DNA of 64,000 bases from Kallipyga massiliensis ph2 (GTDB taxonomy: Bacteria; Bacillota; Clostridia; Tissierellales; Peptoniphilaceae): contig NZ_HE978585.1 in assembly GCF_000311985.1 (NCBI RefSeq), forward strand, positions 1,391,950 through 1,455,949, given 5' to 3'. A program made the position numbers and the translations under genes. Each line of letters starts with the position of its first letter. Position 1 is the stretch's first letter. The notes beneath the pieces are model-generated. The model did no database searches. It was not told where the DNA came from and saw nothing but the letters and a program-made list of their open reading frames with translations. Shown one piece after another: positions 36,717-43,892 of this stretch.

Positions 36717-38525
36717 TTATACCCTTTCGGCATATTGGAGGTCATAAAGGACCCGGAAAAGACCGTTTTTCTCGATCAGTTCCTCCCTGGTCCCCTCTTC
36801 GGCAATTTTTCCATGGTGCATGACGATGATCTTATCCGCACCGGCAATGGTGGAAATTCGGTGGGCCACAGCCAGCATGGTCCGATCAGTGGACATGTTT
36901 TGGATGGCCTCCTGGATCAGGGTTTCCGTTTCCGTATCGATGTTGGAGGTGGCTTCATCAAGAATCAAAACGGGGGGACGGTCGGCAACGGTCCGGGCAA
37001 AGGAGAGGAGCTGACGCTGGCCGGCGGACAGGGTGGACCCCCTCTCGGTAACCGGCTCATCATAGTTCTTAGGCAGCTTCTTGATAAATTCATCGGCCCG
37101 GACCAGCTTGGCCGCTTCATAGGCCGCCTCCCGGTCCACGCTTTCCCTGCCCACCCGGATATTGCCGATAATATCCCCGGTAAAGAGGAAGACATCCTGC
37201 TGGACCAATCCCACAGCCCGTCGGAGGTCGGTTAATTGATATTCCTTGACATCTACCCCGTCCAAGAGGATTCTTCCTTTTTGAACGTCATAGAATCGGG
37301 AAATCAGGCTCATGATGGTGGACTTCCCGGCGCCGGTAGCGCCCACAAAGGCGACAAATTGACCGGACTCCACCGTAAAGGAGACATCCTTGAGGATCCA
37401 CTCCCCCTCCTCATCGTAGCGGAACCAAACATGGTCGAATTCGATAGCCCCACGAATGGATTCTCGGGGAAGGGGCCGGTCTCCCGACTCAATATCCGCC
37501 TCCTGGTCTAGGAGGTGGAAGACCCGGTTGGCCGAAGTCATGGCATATTGGATGACGTTGAAGGTCATGGCCATCTCCAGGATGGGCCGGAAGAATTGCT
37601 GGATGTAGTCAATGAAGGCATAGACCAGACCGAAAGTGATCAGGCCCTTCATTTGAGCCAGACCTCCGAACCAAAGGAGGAGAGCCAGGCCCGTTGTCCG
37701 AACGATTTCGATGGCCGGCCGGTAAATGGCAAAACCCAGAATCTCCGTTCGTCCCAGCCGGTAGTACTTTTGGTTAATCTCGTCAAATTCCCGGTAGATC
37801 CCCTCTTCTTCGTTGAAGGTCTGGATTTCAAAGATTCCAGATAGGTTCTCGGACAGCTTTGTGTTAAGTAGGGAGAGGGTTTCCCTTTCTTTTTTATAGA
37901 CAACCCGGATCTTCCGCCGGAAGATGACCGATATGGCCACAATAAAGGGGGTCAGGAGGACCACAAAAGTGGCCAGGCGGGCATCCATGGAATACATGAT
38001 GATGACAATCCCGGCAAAGGTGAATAGAGACTGGAAGAGGGAAACCAGGACATAGGTGAACATTTCATTGATGGCTTCAGGGTCGTTCGTGGCCCGGGTG
38101 ACCAGGGACCCGATGGCATGGTCGTCGAAAAACTTCATGGATAGGCCCAGGATATGGTTATAAATATCCGAACGAATTTCCCGGATGATCCGCTGGGCGG
38201 TTTTCTGGGTCAGGATGAAGCCCAGGTAGTTGATGACGAACATCCCCAGAACCATAGCCAGGTAGATCAGAGCTTTTCTGATGGCCCCTTCCATGGCCAG
38301 GTCCTTGGCCGGGGCATCCGCCCCCGGGTTGGCAAGGACGGAGAGGTCCTGGTCGATGAGGGTTTGGATAATCCGAGGCTGGACCAGGCGCATGGCAATG
38401 GCGACGAAGATCAAACTGAAAACCAGGAGGAACCAGGCCCAATAGGGCTTGGCATAGGCCATGAGCCGCTTGAAAGTATGATTATCCGTCTTTTTCCAAC
38501 CCTGTTCTTTTTCCATTTCAGGCAT
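36717..38525 (-). CDS. ABC exporter half-transporter, subunit with canonical Walker B
   Basis: A 602-residue fused membrane/ATPase protein of the multidrug/lipid exporter type. Six transmembrane segments (about 30-340) precede the ATPase with Walker A GATGAGKST at 395-403, signature LSAGQ (second Gly replaced), Walker B LILDEATSNID with catalytic Glu, and switch histidine in AVAHRIST. The chosen ATG has AGGAGG and overlaps the partner gene end by 8 bases. It pairs with the upstream gene as a heterodimer such as YheH/YheI or BmrC/BmrD. The substrate is unknown. Confidence 0.9.
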   Translation of the reverse strand: MPEMEKEQGWKKTDNHTFKRLMAYAKPYWAWFLLVFSLIFVAIAMRLVQPRIIQTLIDQDLSVLANPGADAPAKDLAMEGAIRKALIYLAMVLGMFVINYLGFILTQKTAQRIIREIRSDIYNHILGLSMKFFDDHAIGSLVTRATNDPEAINEMFTYVLVSLFQSLFTFAGIVIIMYSMDARLATFVVLLTPFIVAISVIFRRKIRVVYKKERETLSLLNTKLSENLSGIFEIQTFNEEEGIYREFDEINQKYYRLGRTEILGFAIYRPAIEIVRTTGLALLLWFGGLAQMKGLITFGLVYAFIDYIQQFFRPILEMAMTFNVIQYAMTSANRVFHLLDQEADIESGDRPLPRESIRGAIEFDHVWFRYDEEGEWILKDVSFTVESGQFVAFVGATGAGKSTIMSLISRFYDVQKGRILLDGVDVKEYQLTDLRRAVGLVQQDVFLFTGDIIGNIRVGRESVDREAAYEAAKLVRADEFIKKLPKNYDEPVTERGSTLSAGQRQLLSFARTVADRPPVLILDEATSNIDTETETLIQEAIQNMSTDRTMLAVAHRISTIAGADKIIVMHHGKIAEEGTREELIEKNGLFRVLYDLQYAERV

Positions 38526-40281
38526 GGGCTTCCTCCTTTCCGTAAGAGCGAGCGCGGGATTCCAGGAGTTGGAGGTGGTAGAGTTCCTTGTAGAAGCCCT
38601 CCTGGCTGACCAGGTCGGCATGGCTGCCTCGCTGGCTGATTCTCCCGTCTTCGATGACGATGATTTCTTCCAGGCTCTCCACCGTGGAGATCCGCTGGGA
38701 GACCATAATCAACCCTTTTTTGTGCTGGGCAAGTTGGCCCAAAATTCGGGATTCCGTTTCAGTATCCACCGCAGAAAGAGAGTCATCCATAATCAGGACG
38801 GGGGCATCCTTGTAGTAGGCCCGGGCGATGGAAACCCTCTGTTGCTGGCCACCGGACAGGGTAACCCCCCTCTCCCCGACCATGGATTCATAACCCATGG
38901 GCATGGCTTCAATATCCTTATCAACCTGGGCAAATTCCGCCGCCCGACGGACCCGGTCCTCATCCAAATCATCCGAGGAAAAGGCGATATTGGCGTCGAT
39001 GGGCCGGGAGAAGAGGAAGGACTCCTGGGCCACCACCCCGAAGACCCGGTAGAGGGATTCGAAGGTCAGGTTTCGAATATCCACCCCATCGACTAAAATT
39101 TCTCCCTCCGTCACATCAAAACGGCGGAGGAGGAGGTTGATTAATGTGGACTTCCCGGACCCGGTCCTACCCAGGATAGCCAGGCTATGACCCGGCTCCA
39201 AAGTGAAGGAGACATCCTGTAGGATCCAGGGGCTGTCCGGACCATAGCGGAAGGAGACCTTTTTGAATTCCACCCTCCCCTTGGGGTCCATGAGTTCTGT
39301 AGCAAATTCATTTTCCCGGACCTTGGGCCGGGTCCGGAAGATCTCATTGAGCCTTTCCAATGAGGTGACTCCTCTTTGGAACTGGGAGATGACCAGGCCC
39401 ATGGCAATCAGGGGCCAGATGATCAGGTCCAGGTACTGGATGATGGCAACAAAGGATCCCACGGTGATGGTCCCGGAGAGGGCCCCCTTTGCCCCGTAAA
39501 TAATAAAGACGAAAAAGGAAAAACCGGAAATCAGGGTGATCATGGGGTCGAATAGGCCATCGATACGGTTGAGGTCCATGACCTTGTCGGAATATTTTTC
39601 ATTGATGGCCTCAAAGGACCGGGACCGGTTGTCTTCGATAGCAAAGGCTTTAATGACCCGGATGCCGGAGAGGTTCTCCTGGACTTCGGTGGTCAGTTCA
39701 CCGAAAGTGTCCTGAACGACCCGGGACCGGCGGTTAAGGGGACGAATAATTTTCACTACAGCCACCACTAAAAAAGGCAGGGAAACCAGGGCAACAGCGG
39801 TCGTCAGCAGCCCCGCCGTCGAGACCATCATGACTACGGTAAAAATCGTCATAAAGAGGGAGTCGATGACCATCATGACGCCCCCGCCCATGGAGTCCCG
39901 GACGGCAGAGATGTCGTTGGTTGCCCGGGCCATGAGGTCACCGGTCCGGTTCTTATTGAAGTAATCGGTATCAAGGCTGAGGTACTTTTGGAAGAGCTTG
40001 TCGCGGAGCCAATAGTCCATCCTCCGAGCTGTCCCGAAAATCTGGGTCCGCCAGATGAATCGCCCAACCACCATGACGGCGCCGATAAGGATGAGGCGGA
40101 GGATGAGGGCCATGAGGCTCTCCTCCGTCAGCTGACCGGTGGTGGTCAGGTCGGCGAATGACCGGAAGATTTGTGGAATGAGCAAGTTGGCAAAGTCTAC
40201 GACCATCAATACCACAATGCCGATAATATAATGCCAGTAATTCTTTTTTAGAAAGGGAAGGATCGTTCGATAGGCGTGCAT
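38518..40281 (-). CDS. ABC exporter half-transporter, subunit with degenerate ATP site
   Basis: A 587-residue partner of the downstream exporter gene. Six transmembrane segments are followed by an ATPase with Walker A GRTGSGKST at 371-379 and intact signature LSGGQ. Walker B reads LIMDDSLSAVD, with Asp in place of the catalytic Glu, and the switch histidine is Gln in MVSQRIST. With LSAGQ in the other subunit this matches the one-active, one-degenerate site pattern of heterodimeric exporters. An extended -10 promoter (TGG-TATGAT near 40347) precedes it on the minus strand. The ATG has AAGGA. Confidence 0.9.
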   Translation of the reverse strand: MHAYRTILPFLKKNYWHYIIGIVVLMVVDFANLLIPQIFRSFADLTTTGQLTEESLMALILRLILIGAVMVVGRFIWRTQIFGTARRMDYWLRDKLFQKYLSLDTDYFNKNRTGDLMARATNDISAVRDSMGGGVMMVIDSLFMTIFTVVMMVSTAGLLTTAVALVSLPFLVVAVVKIIRPLNRRSRVVQDTFGELTTEVQENLSGIRVIKAFAIEDNRSRSFEAINEKYSDKVMDLNRIDGLFDPMITLISGFSFFVFIIYGAKGALSGTITVGSFVAIIQYLDLIIWPLIAMGLVISQFQRGVTSLERLNEIFRTRPKVRENEFATELMDPKGRVEFKKVSFRYGPDSPWILQDVSFTLEPGHSLAILGRTGSGKSTLINLLLRRFDVTEGEILVDGVDIRNLTFESLYRVFGVVAQESFLFSRPIDANIAFSSDDLDEDRVRRAAEFAQVDKDIEAMPMGYESMVGERGVTLSGGQQQRVSIARAYYKDAPVLIMDDSLSAVDTETESRILGQLAQHKKGLIMVSQRISTVESLEEIIVIEDGRISQRGSHADLVSQEGFYKELYHLQLLESRARSYGKEEAHA

Positions 40282-40371
40282 AGGGGTCCTTTCTCTTGAT
40301 TTTCTTCAGACGAATCAATGGAGTCAAAAAAATACGATACAGCCATCATACCACCTATAGTGGATTTTTTC

Positions 40372-40399
40372 TTGTTTTTTTATCCGCAAGGGCTATACT
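40372..40399 (+). promoter_or_regulatory. promoter of the decarboxylase-family gene
   Basis: TTGTTT at 40372, a 16-base spacer and TATACT at 40394-40399, 52 bases before the ATG at 40451. Confidence 0.55.
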
Positions 40400-40450
40400 T
40401 GTCGTGAATATAAAAAGCCCCAAGACGCCGGGACTTGTCGGAAAGGAAAA

Positions 40451-41962
40451 ATGATGACGGATCAAAGATCTTTTAGGGGACCTGTAGCTAAGCCCTCCAA
40501 CCATAAAAATCCCCTCCCTACTCCGGAGAAGTGGGACCCCAACAGAAGCTATGACCATCTTCTGGATGCCATTCTCTCCTATGGAGTTAGCGGGATCATC
40601 CCCTTCCATATGCCGGGCCACAAGCAAAACACCCGGAAGTTCGGGACGGTCCTTCCCTATGCCCTGGATATGACGGAAACCGCCGGGATGGCTGACCTCC
40701 ACCACCCCTCCGGCAGGCTCAAAGAAGCCCAGGAGGAATTAGCCCGGTCCCGGGGAGCTCGGGCTTCCTTCTTCTCCATTGCCGGATCCACCGCCGGCAT
40801 CCTCTCCGGGATGAGGACCCTGACTCGCCGGGGGGATAAGGTCCTCCTTTCCCGGGGATCCCACCGGTCGGTCTATCATGGCCTGGAGATTTTAGGCCTA
40901 AGGGGAGCCTACCTCCTCCCCAGGCTCCAAGCCGACCTCCCTCTATATCTTGACCCGGATCCTGACCTCCTGAAAAGACGGCTGGAAGAAGAAAAGGATG
41001 TCAAGCTGGTCCTGGTAACCTCACCCACCTTTGAGGGGGCCATATCCGACCTGGAAGCCATGGTCAAGGTCTGCCATGACTACGGAGCCCTCCTCATGGT
41101 GGACCAGGCCCATGGGGCCCACCTGACCTACCTCAACCGCCTGGGCAAGGGCCACTATTCCGAGGCCTTGTCGGCGGGGGCTGACCTGGTGGTGGAGAGC
41201 CTCCACAAAACTCTCCCTGCCCTGACTCCGGCCGCCCTGGTCCACTGCGGCGACCGGGTAGATCCGGCGGAACTGGCCCGAAACCTCTCTATCTTTGAGA
41301 CCTCTTCCCCCTCCCATCCTTTGATGGCCTCCATGGATGCCTGCCTGAATTATATGGAAAATAAGGGGTTGGAGGACTTGGACCGGCTACTTATTGAAAT
41401 CCGGGACTTCCGAGACCGGGTTCGTGATCTCAAATTCCTCCAGATCGTTGACCTTCCTGGCCCCGGAGATCCTTTAAAAATTCTCCTCTCCTGCCAGAAA
41501 ACCCGGGAAAGCGGACAGGAGGTCACCCTGGCACTCCGCAAAATGGGCTTTGAATTTGAGATGACCCTGGGACCCTTGATCCTGGCCATGCCCTCGATCG
41601 GAAATGAGCCCGGCGACTTGGACCGCCTTGCCCAGGCCCTCCTGGACCTGGACCGCCAGGTCCATCCGGCGGAAACCGCCCCCTCCCTCCCTAACTTTCC
41701 CCTTCCTCCGAAGGCTATGGAGATCGACCAGGCCCTTGACCGGCCCATGGAGATCATCAGGGCAGGAGAGGCGGAGGGAAAGATTGCCGGCGAATCCGTT
41801 TGGGCCTATCCCCCCGGAATCCCCATCCTCCTCCCCGGGGAAAGGATTACGGACGCCTGGCTGGCCTGCATGGAGGAATGGGTCAGGTATGGCCAGGACT
41901 ACCGGTCAGACCGGGGACTCTTCCCCCGCCAAATCCAGGTCCTCCGATCGATTGACGAATGA
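40451..41962 (+). CDS. Orn/Lys/Arg decarboxylase family PLP enzyme
   Basis: A 503-residue PLP-dependent enzyme of the group containing SpeA/YaaO/Cad-type amino-acid decarboxylases in Firmicutes. Landmarks: FHMPGHKQNTR, DMTETAGMADLHHPSG, the GSTAGILSGM loop, LLMVDQAHGAHL and the cofactor lysine in VESLHKTLPAL. The C-terminal domain ends with WAYPPGIPILLPGERI. The substrate (lysine, arginine or ornithine) cannot be read. Two ATGs follow a GGAAAGGAAAA region. The promoter of the SCIFF gene overlaps its stop, so it is the upstream neighbour but probably not an obligate operon partner. Confidence 0.9.
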   Translation: MMTDQRSFRGPVAKPSNHKNPLPTPEKWDPNRSYDHLLDAILSYGVSGIIPFHMPGHKQNTRKFGTVLPYALDMTETAGMADLHHPSGRLKEAQEELARSRGARASFFSIAGSTAGILSGMRTLTRRGDKVLLSRGSHRSVYHGLEILGLRGAYLLPRLQADLPLYLDPDPDLLKRRLEEEKDVKLVLVTSPTFEGAISDLEAMVKVCHDYGALLMVDQAHGAHLTYLNRLGKGHYSEALSAGADLVVESLHKTLPALTPAALVHCGDRVDPAELARNLSIFETSSPSHPLMASMDACLNYMENKGLEDLDRLLIEIRDFRDRVRDLKFLQIVDLPGPGDPLKILLSCQKTRESGQEVTLALRKMGFEFEMTLGPLILAMPSIGNEPGDLDRLAQALLDLDRQVHPAETAPSLPNFPLPPKAMEIDQALDRPMEIIRAGEAEGKIAGESVWAYPPGIPILLPGERITDAWLACMEEWVRYGQDYRSDRGLFPRQIQVLRSIDE

Positions 41963-41980
41963 GGACAAAAAAGCTACAAT
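41952..41980 (+). promoter_or_regulatory. SCIFF promoter
   Basis: TTGACG at 41952-41957, exactly 17 bases, then TACAAT at 41975-41980. It overlaps the last codons of the decarboxylase gene and places the start of transcription about 35 bases before the SCIFF ATG. Confidence 0.82.
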
Positions 41981-42022
41981 AAAGACAGTTATTTCTTCAA
42001 TTTACTCGGAAAGGAATCCATC

Positions 42023-42166
42023 ATGAAGCATATTTTAAGCCTACATACAAGAAACCTGAAGCAGAGCCAAAAGGACGGCGGTTGCGGCGAATGCCAAACC
42101 TCCTGCCAATCCGCCTGCAAGACCTCCTGTGGCGTTGCCAACCAGGACTGTGAAAAAGTCAAGTAA
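42023..42166 (+). CDS. SCIFF ranthipeptide precursor (six-cysteine peptide)
   Basis: A 47-residue ribosomal peptide with six cysteines (21, 24, 28, 32, 36, 43) in its second half, the definition of SCIFF (six cysteines in forty-five residues). The leader MKHILSLHTRNLKQSQKDGG is followed by a Cys/Ser/Thr/Gln-rich core. In studied relatives the adjacent radical SAM enzyme links cysteines to other residues by thioether bonds. Near-universal occurrence in Clostridia suggests a housekeeping or signalling role, still unsettled. AAGGA lies upstream of the ATG. It is separated from the maturase by a terminator hairpin. Confidence 0.96.
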   Translation: MKHILSLHTRNLKQSQKDGGCGECQTSCQSACKTSCGVANQDCEKVK

Positions 42167-42195
42167 CTTCCATTTTCATTTTAACAATGAAATTG

Positions 42196-42219
42196 GCCAC
42201 TCTTTGGAGTGGCTTTTTT
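42196..42219 (+). terminator. terminator between SCIFF and its maturase
   Basis: GCCACTC / GAGTGGC stem with TTTG loop and six T, 30 bases after the SCIFF stop and 32 before the maturase ATG. Partial read-through would give much precursor and little enzyme. Confidence 0.82.
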
Positions 42220-42250
42220 CATGGAAAAAAGATGGATAGAAAGGACACCC

Positions 42251-43708
42251 ATGATTCATACCTTTATCAGTCATGGTTACCATATCGTTGTGGACACCTA
42301 TTCCGGTGGTGTCCACCTTGTCGATCCTCCCAGCTTCCAAGCGATCGAATGGATCAACCGGAAATTTCCGGACAATCCGACACAGGGCCTGACCGATGAT
42401 CATTGGGCCTCTCTTGTCCGGGATTTGGCTCAAGAATTTCCCAACCTAGCCGCCGGAGATCTTGAGGGGATCAGGGAGGAAATCCGCTCCCTGGTTGACG
42501 AAGGCTCCCTCTTCAGCCGGGATACCTATGCGGACCTCTCCCTTGACCTGACCCAAAGAAAAACCCAGGTCAAGGCCCTCTGCCTCAATGTCGCCCATAC
42601 CTGCAACCTGGACTGTGACTACTGCTTTGCCTCCCAGGGGAAGTACCATGGCGAACGGGCCATCATGTCTTTGGAGGTAGCCAAGCAAGCCATCGATTTT
42701 TTGATTGAGAATTCTGGAAGTCACCGAAACCTTGATATCGACTTTTTCGGTGGCGAGCCCATGCTCAACTGGGATGTGGTCAAGGAGACTGTGGCCTATG
42801 CCGATTCTCAGGCGGAAAAGCAGGACAAGAATTTCCGCTACACCTTCACCACCAATGGCCTCCTTTTAGACAAGGAGGTGAGCGACTTTCTCAACAAACA
42901 CATGCATAATGTCGTCCTCTCTTTGGATGGCCGGAAGGAAGTCCATGACCGCCTCCGCCACCGGATTGACGGGAGAGGGTCCTACGACACCATCGTCCCC
43001 AAATTCCAGGACTTTGTCCGGTCCCGCGGAGAGAAGGAATACTATATCCGAGGAACCTATACGGGAAAGAACCCGGACTTCTATCAGGATATCCTCCATA
43101 TGGCCAACCTTGGCTTCCACCGCCTCTCCATGGAGCCTGTTATTGGAGACCCTGAGGAGGACTACATGCTCTCCGAAAAGGACCTCCCCATCCTGGAGTC
43201 TCAATACGACCTCCTGACCGACGAAATGCTCCGACGGGACCGCTTAGCCGATGAAGTTATTCGAAAGGGTGGATCAGTAGAGGACATGGACGACCGCGAC
43301 CGTCCTTTCGTCTTCTACCATTTCATGATGAACCTGGATGGTGGCCCTTGCATCTATAAGCGGATCTCCGGCTGCGGTTCCGGAACAGAATACATGGCGG
43401 TCACCCCCTGGGGAGATCTCTACCCCTGCCATCAGTTTGTCGGCGATGAAAACTTTACCGTCGGCAATGTCTTTGAGGGGATCCAAAAGGATGCCATCAT
43501 CAAGGATTTTAAAACCTGCAACACCTATTCCCGGCCCGAATGTCAGGACTGTTGGGCCAGACTCTACTGTTCAGGCGGTTGCGCAGCCAATGCCTACCAC
43601 GCCTCCGGGACTATACAAGGCACGGTCCCCTTCTCCTGCCAACTCTTCCGGAAAAGAATGGAATGCGCCTTAACCTTGAAAGCAGACCAAATGGTCCGAC
43701 AAAATTAA
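42251..43708 (+). CDS. scfB: SCIFF peptide maturase, radical SAM/SPASM enzyme
   Basis: A 485-residue radical SAM enzyme that forms thioether cross-links in the SCIFF peptide. An N-terminal peptide-recognition domain (1-110, starting MIHTFISHGYHIVVDTY) precedes the 4Fe-4S motif CNLDCDYC (cysteines 118, 122, 125) and the GGEPMLNW loop. A SPASM domain for auxiliary clusters follows, with cysteines at 367, 375, 423, 431, 434, 440 and 444 among others (ECQDCWARLYCSGGC). ATG 42251 has AAAGGA 5 bases upstream; in-frame ATGs at 42209 and 42221 fall inside or against the terminator and were rejected. It lies immediately downstream of its substrate gene. Confidence 0.96.
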   Translation: MIHTFISHGYHIVVDTYSGGVHLVDPPSFQAIEWINRKFPDNPTQGLTDDHWASLVRDLAQEFPNLAAGDLEGIREEIRSLVDEGSLFSRDTYADLSLDLTQRKTQVKALCLNVAHTCNLDCDYCFASQGKYHGERAIMSLEVAKQAIDFLIENSGSHRNLDIDFFGGEPMLNWDVVKETVAYADSQAEKQDKNFRYTFTTNGLLLDKEVSDFLNKHMHNVVLSLDGRKEVHDRLRHRIDGRGSYDTIVPKFQDFVRSRGEKEYYIRGTYTGKNPDFYQDILHMANLGFHRLSMEPVIGDPEEDYMLSEKDLPILESQYDLLTDEMLRRDRLADEVIRKGGSVEDMDDRDRPFVFYHFMMNLDGGPCIYKRISGCGSGTEYMAVTPWGDLYPCHQFVGDENFTVGNVFEGIQKDAIIKDFKTCNTYSRPECQDCWARLYCSGGCAANAYHASGTIQGTVPFSCQLFRKRMECALTLKADQMVRQN

Positions 43709-43724
43709 TAAGAAAAAGGCTCCA

Positions 43725-43800
43725 CTTGGCCCCCCGGAATGAGGTTTTCGCCGGAAAGGGGGGCTCAGCTTGGCCCCCCGGAATGAAGTTTTCGCCGAAA
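43725..43800. repeat. tandem 44-bp direct repeat
   Basis: Two units starting at 43725 and 43769 share CTTGGCCCCCCGGAATGA, then GTTTTCGCC, with small differences. Between them CCCCCC and GGGGGG can pair, as can CCGG with CCGG, so the first unit folds as a hairpin. It directly abuts the hairpin repeat copy 2. Confidence 0.75.
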
Positions 43801-43850
43801 AAAGGGGCTGTATCGAACGATCTACTCGTTCTGATACAGCCCCTTTTTTA
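43799..43850. repeat. hairpin repeat, copy 2 (terminator-like)
   Basis: Perfect 14-bp outer stem AAAGGGGCTGTATC / GATACAGCCCCTTT and inner GAACGA / TCGTTC, ending in a T-run on the plus strand and an A-run on the other. It is related to copy 1 at 29538-29588 in reverse orientation. It separates the convergent maturase and CWB2 genes and probably terminates both. Confidence 0.8.
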
Positions 43851-43892
43851 TTTCCAAACCGACTTGAAAGTTTAATCTACTTCGTCCAAGCC

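Noticed and set aside
42209-42250. Longer maturase starting at 42209
   Set aside because: These codons lie in the terminator hairpin and its T-run. The ATG at 42251 has a good site and gives the normal family N-terminus.
43725-43850. CRISPR-like array
   Set aside because: Only two units, no spacer pattern and no cas genes in the window. The sequence folds as terminator-like hairpins.
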